The notes below the pieces were generated by a model. The model had not been told where the DNA came from, did no database searches, and saw only the letters and a program-made list of their open reading frames with translations. Source: Singulisphaera sp. GP187 (GTDB lineage: Bacteria; Planctomycetota; Planctomycetia; Isosphaerales; Isosphaeraceae). From it: 64,000 nt of DNA. The translations under genes were made by a program, and so were the position numbers. The first letter of the stretch is position 1, and every line of letters starts with the position of its first letter. Below, piece after piece: positions 27,495 through 37,181 of the stretch. The stretch lies in the NCBI RefSeq assembly GCF_900129635.1, contig NZ_FSRB01000002.1:1392727-1456726 (forward strand), read 5' to 3'.

Positions 27495-27728
27495 ATGACT
27501 TTGCTGGAACAGGTGGAGACCCGGGTTCGTCAGTCAACTCACGGTCGGATTCGCAACCTCTTGGTCGAAGAGGTGCAGGGTCGGCTTGTGATCCGTGGTC
27601 AGGCCCCTTCTCACCATGCGAAGCAGTTGGCCTTGCACGGTGCCTTGGAGTTGCTTTCGGGCGATCGGTTTTCGTCGGTGATTACCGTGGGGCGAAGCAC
27701 GCCGGTCGCGGAAGAGGTCGCCGTCTAA
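27495..27728 (+). CDS. Small BON-like domain protein
   Basis: 77 residues from the ATG at 27495; an ATG at 27468 sits inside the likely -10 box, so the later start is preferred although it has no clear Shine-Dalgarno. The single domain reads LEQVETRVRQ, RIRNLLVEEVQGRLVIRGQAPSH, KQLALHGALEL, matching the BON pattern (helix, strand, VxLxGxVxs turn, helix). No signal peptide. BON domains usually bind phospholipid or partner proteins; here the role is unknown. A strong terminator lies 115 bases downstream. Confidence 0.72.
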   Translation: MTLLEQVETRVRQSTHGRIRNLLVEEVQGRLVIRGQAPSHHAKQLALHGALELLSGDRFSSVITVGRSTPVAEEVAV

Positions 27729-27843
27729 TCACGATCTCCGGCAGGACGGCGGGTGGCCCACGCGGATTCTGAGGTTTCTGTCGCGATCGCACGGTGATCG
27801 ACCTCTTTTTTTTGACGTAAGAACCCCACTCTGGCGAACGATC

Positions 27844-27872
27844 CACCCCGGCCATTTGACCGGGGTGTTTTT
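27844..27872 (+). terminator. Rho-independent terminator
   Basis: CACCCCGG (27844-27851) and CCGGGGTG (27860-27867) form a perfect eight-pair stem with an eight-base loop, followed by five T. It ends the small BON-like transcript. Confidence 0.88.
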
Positions 27873-28101
27873 GTGTCGGGGGGGCAGCGGATTCGTGCTC
27901 GTGAGGTGAGGGACGCGTGCGTCTTGACTTGAGGGCGGCGCGGATATCGACCATAGTAGGGGGCGCCCTTCCGCGCTCGCGATGCCAGGGAAGGACGGAC
28001 GCGGAGGATTCCCTTGCTCCGCCGCTGACTGGGTTCGGGTGGGGCTCGAACTCTTGATTCGTAGGGGCCACGGTCCCATTCTTTCCGAAAGGTCTTGTTT
28101 C

Positions 28102-29595
28102 ATGCGACGGACCCGACGCGGTCTCGGCTACGGCCTTCTCATCTTGAGCCTGGGGGCCGTCCTCGCGGCGGACACGGCGACCGCTGAGACCCATGAATCT
28201 TGGGACGCGGTCTTCATCTCCGGCGCCAAAGTCGGCTTCATCCACACGTATGTCGAACCCGTCAAGGACAAAGGGAAATCCCTGGTCCGGGTTCGCCAGG
28301 ATATGGAGTTCACCTTCAAGCGGCTCGAGGACCGGGTCACGATCAAGACCATGTACGGCACGATCGAAACGCAGGAGGGAAGCGTCCTCAAACTCGAGAC
28401 CCGGACGCTCGCCAGCAATCAGCAGATGACGGCGACCGGTTCGGTGGTCGACGACAAGATGACGCTCTCCCTCGACGGCGGCGGCCAGCGCCAGCAGGTG
28501 ACGATCCCGTGGGGCCCGGAGGTGCGCGGCCCCTATGCCGCCGAACAAAGTCTTTCCCGGGCGCCGTTGAAGTCGGGTGAGTCGCGTGACCTTCGGATGT
28601 ATGTGCCTGACCTGAACAAGATCTGCGAGATCAAGCTCGTGGCCAAGAGCACCGAGGAGGTCACGCTCGGCGACGGCAAGCGTCCGTTGCTGCGGATCGA
28701 CCAGATCGTGTCGCTCGAAACCAAACCGATGCCCGAGTACAACACGACCCATTGGGTCGACGCGACCGGCCAGGTTCTCAAGAGTCGGAGCGAGATCCTG
28801 GGTGGGCTCGACATCTACCGGACGACTCGCGAGGGGGCCCGTCTGGGCGGCGACCAGGTGGCGCTCAATCTCACGATCAGTTCGATCGTGAAGGTGACCC
28901 ACAAGATCGCCAAGCCCGAGACGCGTCGCGACGTGACCTACCGGGTCGGGCTGACCGATGAAGACCCCGCCACGCTCCTGCCGACCGACCGCCGGCAGAC
29001 CGTTCGCGCGGGGAAGACCAAGAACTCCGCGTTTCTGGATGTCAAAACCGCCCGGCCCACCGACGGTACGGCGGGCCCCGAGACGGTCGATGCCCAGTTC
29101 CTCCGCGCCAATTCCCTGGTCACCAGCGAGGATCTGACGGTCAAAAAGCACGCGGCCCAGGCAACCGCAGGCGCGGTCGATCCCTGGGACAAGGCCGTCA
29201 AGATCACGAAATGGGTGGCGCAGAACTTGAAGGACAAGAACTTCGAGACAGCGTTCGCCCCGGCCAGCGAAGTCGCCCAGACGCTCGCGGGCGATTGCAC
29301 CGAGCATGGTGTCTTGGTGGCCGCCATGTGCCGTGCGGTGGGTGTCCCATCGCGTGTCGTGGTCGGGCTCGTCTATTCTGACAGTCTCGGTGGATTCGGT
29401 TTTCACATGTGGAATGAAGTGTACGTCAACCGTCGCTGGGTGGCCGTGGATGCCGCCTTCGATCAGACGGAAGTTGACGCAGTCCATATCAAGCTGTCCG
29501 ACACCAGCCTTGACGGGGTCTCACCTTACGAAGCCTTCCTGCCCGTCGTTCGCGTCCTGGGCAAAATGACACTCGAGCCGCTCGAACTGCGCTGA
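28102..29595 (+). CDS. Exported transglutaminase-like protein
   Basis: 497 residues; the ATG at 28102 follows AAAGG, and a signal peptide is clear (LGYGLLILSLGAVLAADTATA). The C-terminal transglutaminase-like domain has the full triad: Cys399 in AGDCTEHGVLVAAMCRAVGVPSR, His435 in FHMWNEVYV and Asp450 in WVAVDAAF. The ~300-residue N-terminal half is beta-rich, similar to other planctomycete transglutaminase-like proteins. It is likely a periplasmic or surface cysteine peptidase or cross-linking enzyme. It stands before the four-BON protein on the same strand. Confidence 0.87.
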   Translation: MRRTRRGLGYGLLILSLGAVLAADTATAETHESWDAVFISGAKVGFIHTYVEPVKDKGKSLVRVRQDMEFTFKRLEDRVTIKTMYGTIETQEGSVLKLETRTLASNQQMTATGSVVDDKMTLSLDGGGQRQQVTIPWGPEVRGPYAAEQSLSRAPLKSGESRDLRMYVPDLNKICEIKLVAKSTEEVTLGDGKRPLLRIDQIVSLETKPMPEYNTTHWVDATGQVLKSRSEILGGLDIYRTTREGARLGGDQVALNLTISSIVKVTHKIAKPETRRDVTYRVGLTDEDPATLLPTDRRQTVRAGKTKNSAFLDVKTARPTDGTAGPETVDAQFLRANSLVTSEDLTVKKHAAQATAGAVDPWDKAVKITKWVAQNLKDKNFETAFAPASEVAQTLAGDCTEHGVLVAAMCRAVGVPSRVVVGLVYSDSLGGFGFHMWNEVYVNRRWVAVDAAFDQTEVDAVHIKLSDTSLDGVSPYEAFLPVVRVLGKMTLEPLELR

Positions 29596-29760
29596 GCGGC
29601 CCTACCGGCCGGGCCGGGTGGTGTTCTGGCCGCCCGGCCCTTGCTGGTAATTCGGGCCGTGCCGCTTGTCCGGCTTGGATTCGATCCGTAGACTTCCGGT
29701 AGCAACGGATGAGTCTCGATCGAGCCTGTCAGGCGGTCCCTCCGGGGGAGTCTTCCCGAC

Positions 29761-31104
29761 ATGATGTGGCCCTGGACGCGCAGCGCTTTCCTTTCGATCT
29801 GCGGAGTCGCCGCTCTCGGACTCATCCCGCCAGCGCTTGCGGCGGATCCTCCCAAGTCCACGCCAACCCCCGTCAATCGACCCGAGATTGTCGTCTCCGA
29901 AGCACTCCGGAACCATCCGGTGACGGCTCAGTACCCGATCGCGACGACCTGGCGGTCCGGCCAGGTCGTCCTGTCGGGTCGGGTGGGAACCAAGGTGGTT
30001 CATGACACGGCGGTCCGGCTTGCGATTGCGAGCGGCTACTCGGTCCGCGACGATCTCAAGATCGACACGTCCGAGGTGTACCGGACCTCCGGCTCCCAGG
30101 CCCTGATGGGCCCTCGCGCCGGCCTGCCGTTCGGGGCCCCTTATTACGTGTATCCACCGCCCCTATTTGGTCGGATCGACGACCCGTTCTATGGCTTCGA
30201 GCCGCCGCTGGTGAGCTACCCGCCGTGGTGGCCCGCGATCGCGGCTCGGGAACCGATCAACCTGCCTCCGGCTCAAATGAATCTGGGGCAAGGGCAGGCG
30301 CAGGCGGATCCGGGCGCCGATCCGAATACGGCCTCGCCGATGAAAGTCCCGATCGGTGCGTCGGCCGACGACGGTTTCGTGGAAATGACCCTCGACCCGC
30401 GCGGTGCGGCCGTGCTTCGCGGGACGGTCCCCACCGCGGCCGATCGCGTGGCGATCGGCCAGAAAATCGCTCAGATCCCCGGCGTGACCCAGGTCGAGAA
30501 CTTCTTGAACGTGGGAGTCGCGCCGTCAGAGACGCCCCCTCCACCTCCTCAGCCCCCCCAGCCTGCGGAACTGCCCGCGGCCAAGCCTCCGGTCAAACCG
30601 GAAGCGCCGGAGATCGACCCCGCACTTCAACCGGCGATCGCGGCCGACCATGACGAACTTTCCCAGCGCGTGGGTCGAGCCCTACTCAGTCGGCCGGCCG
30701 TTGCCAAGTTGCCGATCAAGGTTGCCGTTCGTGAGGGGGTGGCCTATCTCTCGGGAGCGGTGCCGACCGTTTATGAGGCCATGCTCGCCTTCCGCGCCGC
30801 CCAGCAGACTCCGGGCGTGCGCGACGTCGACGACCGGCTCCAGTTCGTCGTCCCCGACGGCGAACGGAGGAACCCGTTGCAGCAGAAGGGACGCCCCGAG
30901 GATGTCGAACCCTACCTGACCGCGCAAATTCGCCGCCAGGTCGGTGACATCGCCCACGTCGATCAGGTCCGGCTTCAGGGCGACACTCTCGAAATCAAGG
31001 GGTCGCTCGTTCAACAAGCAGACAAGGCCCGGCTCGACGCGATCCTTCGCTCCATGCCTGTGCTCCGCGGTTTCCGCCTCGAATCGAGTTTCATCGTCGA
31101 GTAG
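29761..31104 (+). CDS. Exported protein with about four BON-like domains
   Basis: 447 residues with an N-terminal signal peptide (FLSICGVAALGLIPPALAA). BON-like units lie at about residues 40-105, 190-255, 295-360 and 380-447, each ending in a VxLxGxVPT or LEIKGSL turn; the second and third are separated by a Pro-rich linker (PPPPPQPPQPAELP). A GGGGGAG lies 11 bases upstream of the ATG. Multi-BON proteins in other bacteria bind envelope lipids and maintain envelope integrity; this one is probably periplasmic. Ends in TAG. Confidence 0.78.
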   Translation: MMWPWTRSAFLSICGVAALGLIPPALAADPPKSTPTPVNRPEIVVSEALRNHPVTAQYPIATTWRSGQVVLSGRVGTKVVHDTAVRLAIASGYSVRDDLKIDTSEVYRTSGSQALMGPRAGLPFGAPYYVYPPPLFGRIDDPFYGFEPPLVSYPPWWPAIAAREPINLPPAQMNLGQGQAQADPGADPNTASPMKVPIGASADDGFVEMTLDPRGAAVLRGTVPTAADRVAIGQKIAQIPGVTQVENFLNVGVAPSETPPPPPQPPQPAELPAAKPPVKPEAPEIDPALQPAIAADHDELSQRVGRALLSRPAVAKLPIKVAVREGVAYLSGAVPTVYEAMLAFRAAQQTPGVRDVDDRLQFVVPDGERRNPLQQKGRPEDVEPYLTAQIRRQVGDIAHVDQVRLQGDTLEIKGSLVQQADKARLDAILRSMPVLRGFRLESSFIVE

Positions 31105-31191
31105 CGGGGCCGAAGATGAGCTTTTTTGAGAGACTGGAAAATCTAGGAAAGATTTCCTGTTCGTCTCTTGAAAAAAAGTAAAGAAGTTGCA

Positions 31192-31236
31192 AGCCCGAAC
31201 CGGTGTTTGATCTTGATCGATTCTCCGGTCCGGGCT
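31192..31236 (+). promoter_or_regulatory. Stable hairpin in the leader of the hopanoid operon
   Basis: AGCCCGAACCGG (31192-31203) pairs with CCGGTCCGGGCT (31225-31236) with one mismatch. It has no T-run and lies ~100 bases before shc. A weaker stem (GGAAAATC/GATTTCC) lies just upstream within AT-rich sequence. A regulatory leader is possible but unsupported otherwise. Confidence 0.3.
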
Positions 31237-31333
31237 TAGGATGACCCGCGCGGTCGGGGACCCTGTATTCCTCGCCCCGTCATTCTGATTTGAAAACACC
31301 ACGTCTCTCGGGACGGAGAGGGGTCTGGATCGC

Positions 31334-33376
31334 ATGATCGCCAACAAGGATGGTGGCGTGTCGTCACGAGCCGCGGGACTCTTCACACAACGGTCCGGCT
31401 CGTCCACGCCCTTCTCTCAGGACCCGTTGGCCGAGGCCGTCGATTCGACGAGCCGCTGGCTCATTGATGGTCAAAACCCCGAGGGATACTGGGTCGGAGA
31501 GCTCGAGGGGGACACGATCCTCGAGTCGGAATATGTCCTGCTCATGGCTTTTATCGGCCGAGGGGCCGAGGAAATCTGCGTCAAGGCCTGTCGCTACCTC
31601 CGCGACTTGCAACTCCCCAACGGCGGCTGGGCAATCTATCCCGGTGGTCCGTCCGAGATCAGTGCGTCGGTGAAGGCCTACTTCGCCTTGAAGATTGTCG
31701 GCGTTCCGGTCGACGATCCGGCGATGGTCCGGGCGCGGGAGTGGATCCTCGAAGCCGGTGGAGCCCAAGGCTGCAACAGCTTCACCCGGTTCTACCTGGC
31801 GCTCCTGGGGCAGATTGGCTACGGCGATTGCCCGAGCGTGCCGCCGGAGATGATGCTTGTCCCGTCGCGGCTCGGTTTCAGCCTCGCCGCGATGTCGGCC
31901 TGGACCCGCACGATCGTCGTGCCGCTCTCGATCATGTCGGCGTTCAAGCCGGTGCGTCGCCTGCCGGCCGCGCAGGGGATTGCGGAGCTCTTCCGGACCG
32001 ACCTCCCGCTCCATCCGGCCCGGCGAACCAAACGGCTGGTCAGTTGGACCAACCTGTTTCTCGGCTTGGATCGGGTTTTCAAATGGGCCGATGATCATTT
32101 GCCGCGCTCCTGGCGGCAGCCGGGCATTCGGGCCGCGCACCGCTGGATGCTCGACCACTTTGAAAACTCCGACGGCCTGGGCGCGATCTTCCCGCCGATG
32201 ATCTACACGGTCGTCGCGCTGCACTGCCTGGGTTACAAACGCGACTCGGCCGAGTTGCAGTGGGCGCATCGCCAACTCGACGACCTCCTGATCGAAGAGG
32301 ACGGCAAAGTCCGCGTGCAACCCTGCGTGTCGCCGGTCTGGGATACCGCGATCGCCGCGATTGCACTGGCCGATGCCAAGGTGCCGGACTATCACCCCGC
32401 CCTGCTCCGCGCCGGCCGTTGGCTGCTTGAAAAAGAGGTTCGAGTCGCCGGTGACTGGCAGGTGCGTCGGCCGGGTGTCGAGCCGAGCGGCTGGCATTTT
32501 CAATTCAACAACGAACGCTATCCCGATATCGATGATACGGCGATGGTGATCCTCGCGCTTCAGCGTACAGCACTGGCCAAAACGCCCGAGGCGAAAGCGG
32601 CCACCGAGCGCGGGGTCAAATGGCTCCTGTCGATGCAGAACCGCGACGGCGGCTGGGCGGCCTTCGATGTTGATATCGACAACGAGGTCCTGACCAAGGT
32701 CCCGTTCGCCGACCACAACGCGATGCTCGACCCGAGTTGTGCCGACATCACCGCGCGGATCCTCGAGTGTCTGGGAACCCTTGGCTATCGCAACGATCAC
32801 CCGGCCGTGGCGCGGGCCTTGAACTATCTCTGGAAGACGCAGGAGCCGCAGGGCTGCTGGTACGGTCGCTGGGGCGTCAACTACATCTACGGGACCTGGC
32901 AGGTCTTGCAGGGCCTCAAGGCGCTCGATTTCCCGATGGATCACCCCGCCTTGCAGCGAGCGGCCGACTGGCTCGAGTCGGTCCAGCAAGCCGACGGTGG
33001 CTGGGGTGAGTCCTGCCAGAGCTATGACGACCCGTCGTGGATGGGTCGGGGTGAGCCGACGGCCTCGCAGACTGCCTGGGCTTTGCTCGGCCTGGTCTCG
33101 GCCGGCCGCGGGCGTGGTGACGCCGCACGCCGAGGCGCGGATTACTTGCAGACCACGCAACGCACCGATGGGACCTGGGACGAAGGCCCGTACACGGGGA
33201 CGGGATTCCCACGTGTCTTCTACCTCAAGTATCATCTTTACCGGATCTATTTCCCTTTGATGGCGATCTCACGTTACCAGGCCGTCGCGGGACGTGTGCC
33301 GGTGCCGGTACCCGTGACAACGCCCGGTGCCCAGGCCAGCCGAATTCCGGCCCTGCCCGAGCCGTTTGTCGTCTGA
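31334..33376 (+). CDS. shc: Squalene-hopene cyclase
   Basis: 680 residues. The catalytic DxDD motif (DIDDTAM) is at residues 398-401. QW repeats are abundant (QLPNGGW near 93, QNRDGGWAAF, QEPQGCWYGRWGVNYIYGTW, QQADGGWGESC), and the N-terminus opens with WLIDGQNPEGYWVGELE as expected. The enzyme cyclises squalene to hopene/diplopterol at the membrane, giving the hopanoid backbone. It heads a three-gene set with hpnH and hpnG. Length and motifs suggest a complete, functional enzyme. Confidence 0.97.
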   Translation: MIANKDGGVSSRAAGLFTQRSGSSTPFSQDPLAEAVDSTSRWLIDGQNPEGYWVGELEGDTILESEYVLLMAFIGRGAEEICVKACRYLRDLQLPNGGWAIYPGGPSEISASVKAYFALKIVGVPVDDPAMVRAREWILEAGGAQGCNSFTRFYLALLGQIGYGDCPSVPPEMMLVPSRLGFSLAAMSAWTRTIVVPLSIMSAFKPVRRLPAAQGIAELFRTDLPLHPARRTKRLVSWTNLFLGLDRVFKWADDHLPRSWRQPGIRAAHRWMLDHFENSDGLGAIFPPMIYTVVALHCLGYKRDSAELQWAHRQLDDLLIEEDGKVRVQPCVSPVWDTAIAAIALADAKVPDYHPALLRAGRWLLEKEVRVAGDWQVRRPGVEPSGWHFQFNNERYPDIDDTAMVILALQRTALAKTPEAKAATERGVKWLLSMQNRDGGWAAFDVDIDNEVLTKVPFADHNAMLDPSCADITARILECLGTLGYRNDHPAVARALNYLWKTQEPQGCWYGRWGVNYIYGTWQVLQGLKALDFPMDHPALQRAADWLESVQQADGGWGESCQSYDDPSWMGRGEPTASQTAWALLGLVSAGRGRGDAARRGADYLQTTQRTDGTWDEGPYTGTGFPRVFYLKYHLYRIYFPLMAISRYQAVAGRVPVPVPVTTPGAQASRIPALPEPFVV

Positions 33377-33522
33377 ATCATGCTCACTGAGTCGGTCACG
33401 AACCGACGGGGAGCCGGTTGCATCCCGCGCCACTCCCCCTCGACCCTTGACCCGCCGTCTCTGATTCTTAGCCCGAGGGCCACGGATGGTCCCGAGGATT
33501 CCGCCCCAGGAGGCAGTGCGTC

Positions 33523-34524
33523 ATGCGATTCCCACTCTCGTTGACCAGTACCGTCGCCAGCTACATCGTCAAGAAAAAGCTCGCGCGGACCAAGCGGTTC
33601 CCGATGGTCCTGATGCTTGAACCGTTGCACGCCTGTAACCTGACCTGTACGGGCTGTGGGCGGATCCGTGAGTACGAGGCGACGATCAAGCAGAAGCTCT
33701 CGATCCAGGAATGCCTCGATTCGGTCGACGAATGTGGCGCTCCGGTCGTCTCGATCTGCGGCGGCGAGCCGATGATCTACCCGGGAATCGACGAACTCGT
33801 CGCCAAGATTCTCGAGCGGAAGAAGGTCGTCTACCTCTGCACCAACGGAATGTTCATCCGTAAGCAAATCAAAAGATTCAAGCCTTCCAATAAGTTCTTC
33901 TTCAACGTCCACCTCGACGGGATGAAGAAGAACCATGACATCGCGGTCGAGCGTGAAGGGGTTTTCGACTCGGCGGTCGACGGCATCAGGGCGGCCAAGG
34001 AAGCCGGTTTCCTCGTCTGCACGAACACCACGGTGTTCAAGGAAACCGACATGGCCGAGCTCGACGAGCTCTACGCCTTCCTGACCTCGATCGACGTCGA
34101 CGGGTTCATGATCGCCCCCGGCTACGGCTACTCGGCGGTCGCCGACCAGGATATGTTCCTGACCCGCGAAGACATCCGCACCAAGTTTCGCGCGGCCGAG
34201 GCGATGTTCCGCAAATACAAGTTCAACACTTCGCCGATCTACCTCGAGTTCCTCCAGGGCAAGCGCGAAATGTCGTGCACGGCCTGGGGCAACCCGACCC
34301 GGAACATCAAAGGCTGGAAAGGCCCGTGTTATCTGATCACGGACATCCACCACAAATCGTTCGACGACCTCTTGAACAAGACGCCCTGGGAGAAGTACGG
34401 TTACGGTAAGGACCCGCGGTGCGAGAACTGCATGGTTCACTCCGGCTACGAAGCCTCGGCCGCACTCGGCGTCAACAGCAAGCTGGGCGATACGTTCAAG
34501 ATGATTAAGTGGCAGTTCACCTGA
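33523..34524 (+). CDS. hpnH: Adenosyl-hopene transferase HpnH (radical SAM)
   Basis: 333 residues; the ATG follows AGGAGGCAG. The radical-SAM cluster motif is C38-x3-C42-x2-C45 in HACNLTCTGCGRI, followed by the glycine motif SICGGEPMIYP. The C-terminal part has the family's conserved cysteines (SCTAWGNPTRN, CENCMVHSGYEAS). HpnH joins a 5'-deoxyadenosyl radical to hopene to make adenosylhopane, the first step in extended C35 hopanoids. It lies between shc and hpnG, confirming the pathway. Confidence 0.96.
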   Translation: MRFPLSLTSTVASYIVKKKLARTKRFPMVLMLEPLHACNLTCTGCGRIREYEATIKQKLSIQECLDSVDECGAPVVSICGGEPMIYPGIDELVAKILERKKVVYLCTNGMFIRKQIKRFKPSNKFFFNVHLDGMKKNHDIAVEREGVFDSAVDGIRAAKEAGFLVCTNTTVFKETDMAELDELYAFLTSIDVDGFMIAPGYGYSAVADQDMFLTREDIRTKFRAAEAMFRKYKFNTSPIYLEFLQGKREMSCTAWGNPTRNIKGWKGPCYLITDIHHKSFDDLLNKTPWEKYGYGKDPRCENCMVHSGYEASAALGVNSKLGDTFKMIKWQFT

Positions 34525-34534
34525 TCGGAAATTC

Positions 34535-35350
34535 ATGAGTCGTGGGACATCCGGAGGCGCGGCCACCAATCCCGAGGGGACGTCGTCCGCCTCCGCCTCT
34601 TCGTCTGCCCCCGCCCCCTCACCCGCCTCTGTCGATGTCGGCATAGTGGCCGCCATGTCGATCGAGGTCGGGTTCTTGATGGACCGAATGAAGCGGGTTC
34701 GCAAATATGCGGGGCCGAAGCATACGGTCATCGAGGGGGAATGCGAGGGTAAAGTCATCGCCCTGATCGTGGCCGGCATGGGCCGCGAGGCCGCCAGGCG
34801 TGGAGCGCAACTCCTGCTCGACGGCCACCGCCCGCGCTCGATCGTCTCCGCCGGATTTGCGGGTGCGCTCGATCCCGAGCTCCGGCGCAATGATCTCGTC
34901 ATGGCCAGCGAGGTTGTCGACCTCGAAGGGCAGCGGTGTGCGATTGACCTCGGTGTTTCCCAGCACGCCCCCAGGCCCCGGGTTCGCTCCGGACGCCTTT
35001 TGACGGTCGATGCGATCGTCCGCACCGCGGCCGAGAAAGCCGAGCTCCGCGAACGATTCGCGGCCGACGTCGTCGACATGGAGACGTCGGCCGTCGCCGC
35101 GCTCTGTCACGAACGCTCGGTTCAGTTTCTTTCGATCCGAGTTGTCAGCGATGAAGCAGGCGTCGATCTCCCCGCCGAGGTCGCCTCGCTGATGACCCGC
35201 TCGGGCAGCTATCAGGTCGGGGCCGCCCTCCGCGCCATCTGGAATCGACCGTCCAGCCTAAAAGACTTCTGGGCCCTCCACGAGCACGCCCAGGAGGCCG
35301 CCGATCGGCTCGCGACCATCACCGCTGGCGTCATCGCCGAGCTCCCTTGA
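34535..35350 (+). CDS. hpnG: Adenosylhopane nucleosidase HpnG (phosphorylase family)
   Basis: 271 residues, starting 11 bases after hpnH. A low-complexity Ser/Ala/Pro leader (~30 residues) precedes the PNP/UDP-phosphorylase fold: VGIVAAMSIEVGFLMDRM, VAGMGREAARRGAQLLL, IVSAGFAGALDPELRRNDLV, and VVDMETSAVAALCHERSVQFLSIRVVSDEA with the usual nucleoside-binding acidic residue. HpnG removes adenine from adenosylhopane to give ribosylhopane. Assignment leans on context because the same fold serves MTA/SAH nucleosidases. The leader may be untranslated if a downstream start is used. Confidence 0.9.
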   Translation: MSRGTSGGAATNPEGTSSASASSSAPAPSPASVDVGIVAAMSIEVGFLMDRMKRVRKYAGPKHTVIEGECEGKVIALIVAGMGREAARRGAQLLLDGHRPRSIVSAGFAGALDPELRRNDLVMASEVVDLEGQRCAIDLGVSQHAPRPRVRSGRLLTVDAIVRTAAEKAELRERFAADVVDMETSAVAALCHERSVQFLSIRVVSDEAGVDLPAEVASLMTRSGSYQVGAALRAIWNRPSSLKDFWALHEHAQEAADRLATITAGVIAELP

Positions 35351-35519
35351 GCCGTCCCGCCCACACTTTCTCTTGAATTCCCTCTCTGGCACCACGGGCG
35401 TCACCCCGCATACTTGGCGTGACCGATGCACACTTTCCTAATAAATAATCGGCACGAGCGAATCGCTTTGGTGCGAGATTCACCACTCCGGACAACTCTT
35501 GAGCTGGGGAGAAGCGCCA

Positions 35520-36410
35520 GTGATCTTGGCCATCAAGTCGAGCCTTGCCCTCCCGTTTAAGCACGTGCTCTGGTGCGCCGCCGTCTTGATTGGCAGTGGT
35601 GGTTGTGGAGCGGAAGAGGGTAAGGTTTCCCAAGCTGAGTATGATGCGTCGCGATCCGTCGTTGGAGCGGCCTCGCCTCCGGCAGCCACGGCGCCCGCGG
35701 AAGGGGCGTCCGCGACACCCCCGGCCCAGCCGCGCCGGATCATCTATAATGCCCAGGTCACGCTTGTGGTGGAGAGTCTCACCGGCGTCAGTCAACAGAT
35801 CAATCAACTGGTCCAGGCCAGCGGGGGATACGTTTCGGAAACCGATACGAACATGCAAACGCATGCTCCGCGCACGGGGACGTGGAAGGTCCGCGTGCCC
35901 GTCGCTCGGTTCGACAGCTTCATGGCGTCTGTGACCAAGCTTGGCGAACTCCAGCATAATCACGTCGACTCGCAGGACGTGAGCCAGGAGTACTACGACC
36001 TCGAGGCGCGGATCTCCAACAAGCAACAAGAAGAAAAACGCTTGTTGAAGCACCTGTCCGACTCGACCGGCAAGCTTGAAGACATTCTCGCGGTCGAACG
36101 AGAATTGAGCCGGGTCCGTGGGGAAGTCGAGCAGATGCAGGGCCGGATTCGCTTTCTGACCCACCAGACCGACCTGAGTACCGTCACCATCACCGCCACC
36201 GAAGTGAAGGACTATAAGCCTCCGGTCAGCCCCACTCTCTCCACCGAGATCACGCGCACCTTCGGGCAGTCGGTCGGCCTCCTCGGCGATTTCGGCCGGG
36301 GTCTCCTGCTCTTCTTCGTCGCGGCGGCCCCCTGGTTCGTGGTGATCGGCTTCGTCGCGGTGCCGCTCTGGTGGCTCACTCGCCGGCGCTGGCTACGGGC
36401 CCGAGTCTAA
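35520..36410 (+). CDS. DUF4349 lipoprotein
   Basis: 296 residues from the GTG at 35520, six bases after GGGGAGAA. The signal ends in LIGSGGC, a lipobox. The mature protein has RRIIYNAQVTLVVESL, a conserved strand-helix region, WKVRVPVARFDSFMASVTKLG, then a coiled coil (EARISNKQQEEKRLLKHL to VEQMQGRIRFL) and a C-terminal membrane helix followed by basic residues. This is the DUF4349 layout. It may span the periplasm between lipid anchor and inner membrane; function unknown. It follows the hopanoid genes by 169 bases. Confidence 0.88.
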   Translation: MILAIKSSLALPFKHVLWCAAVLIGSGGCGAEEGKVSQAEYDASRSVVGAASPPAATAPAEGASATPPAQPRRIIYNAQVTLVVESLTGVSQQINQLVQASGGYVSETDTNMQTHAPRTGTWKVRVPVARFDSFMASVTKLGELQHNHVDSQDVSQEYYDLEARISNKQQEEKRLLKHLSDSTGKLEDILAVERELSRVRGEVEQMQGRIRFLTHQTDLSTVTITATEVKDYKPPVSPTLSTEITRTFGQSVGLLGDFGRGLLLFFVAAAPWFVVIGFVAVPLWWLTRRRWLRARV

Positions 36411-36468
36411 TTCCGTTTTCGTTCCGCTTGTCTTCCCTGGGATCGCGGGCATCGCGCCCGCATTCCGA

Positions 36469-36933
36469 TCACTTCTTCGCCGCTGCCGCGGGATTGGCCG
36501 GAGGAGCGCTCGACGGGGCGAGCGACCGGCGAACCGCCGGAGCCCGCTGCAAGGAACGGCCCGAGGCCAGGGTCCGCGTGGGCGTCATGATGCTCTCGAC
36601 CCCCATGGTGGCGACCCCTGGAATCAAGAGCAAGGCGACGATTCCGATGCCGGCCGCGTGCGTCGGGTGGAACTGGAAGATCAGGGTGAACACGGCGAAC
36701 CAGACGATCGCCTGGAGGACCGTCCAGGGAAGGTCGGAGGTGAACATCGTGTCGAAGGAGGGACGGAGCCAAGTCAGCAGGGCTGCGAGCAGGAACGATC
36801 CCAGACCCACCTTCAAGCCCGCGCGAGGCGTGACTTCGTCATAGAAGAAGTCCTGGCCAAACTCGACGATCATATAGCAAGAAATGAACATCGCAAACCA
36901 GTAGATCAGCAGCGGCCAGATGATCGCGCCCAT
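36469..36933 (-). CDS. Small integral membrane protein, unknown
   Basis: 154 residues with about four membrane helices (near 4-24, 40-60, 68-90, 92-112) and a basic, Pro/Ala-rich cytoplasmic tail. It is convergent with the DUF4349 gene and divergent from the isomerase gene. No motif identifies a family. Confidence 0.7.
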   Translation of the reverse strand: MGAIIWPLLIYWFAMFISCYMIVEFGQDFFYDEVTPRAGLKVGLGSFLLAALLTWLRPSFDTMFTSDLPWTVLQAIVWFAVFTLIFQFHPTHAAGIGIVALLLIPGVATMGVESIMTPTRTLASGRSLQRAPAVRRSLAPSSAPPANPAAAAKK

Positions 36934-37181
36934 GACTGTTCACTCGGCGAGTTCGGATTGGCTCCCAAGATTGGCATCCGGAGGGAGCGTGCGGAAAAGC
37001 AACAAAGGAATCATCGGCAGCCCAACGCGACGGAGGCAAGTCTCGTCCTCGTGCCGATCCGTATCGTAACCGGATCGAGAGTCGTTGGCCACACCGCACG
37101 CTGGCGGTTTTCCCGCTGATTGGTACGATTGGACGTTCGCACCGAAGACTCATTCCAATGCGAGGAACGGGGAAACGACCC

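Noticed and set aside
27682..29487. 600-residue minus-strand open frame opposite the transglutaminase gene
   Set aside because: High-GC antisense shadow; the plus strand has signal peptide, catalytic triad and ribosome-binding site.
31364..35079. Two ~600-residue minus-strand frames across the hopanoid genes
   Set aside because: They are complements of shc, hpnH and hpnG, whose motifs are unambiguous on the plus strand.
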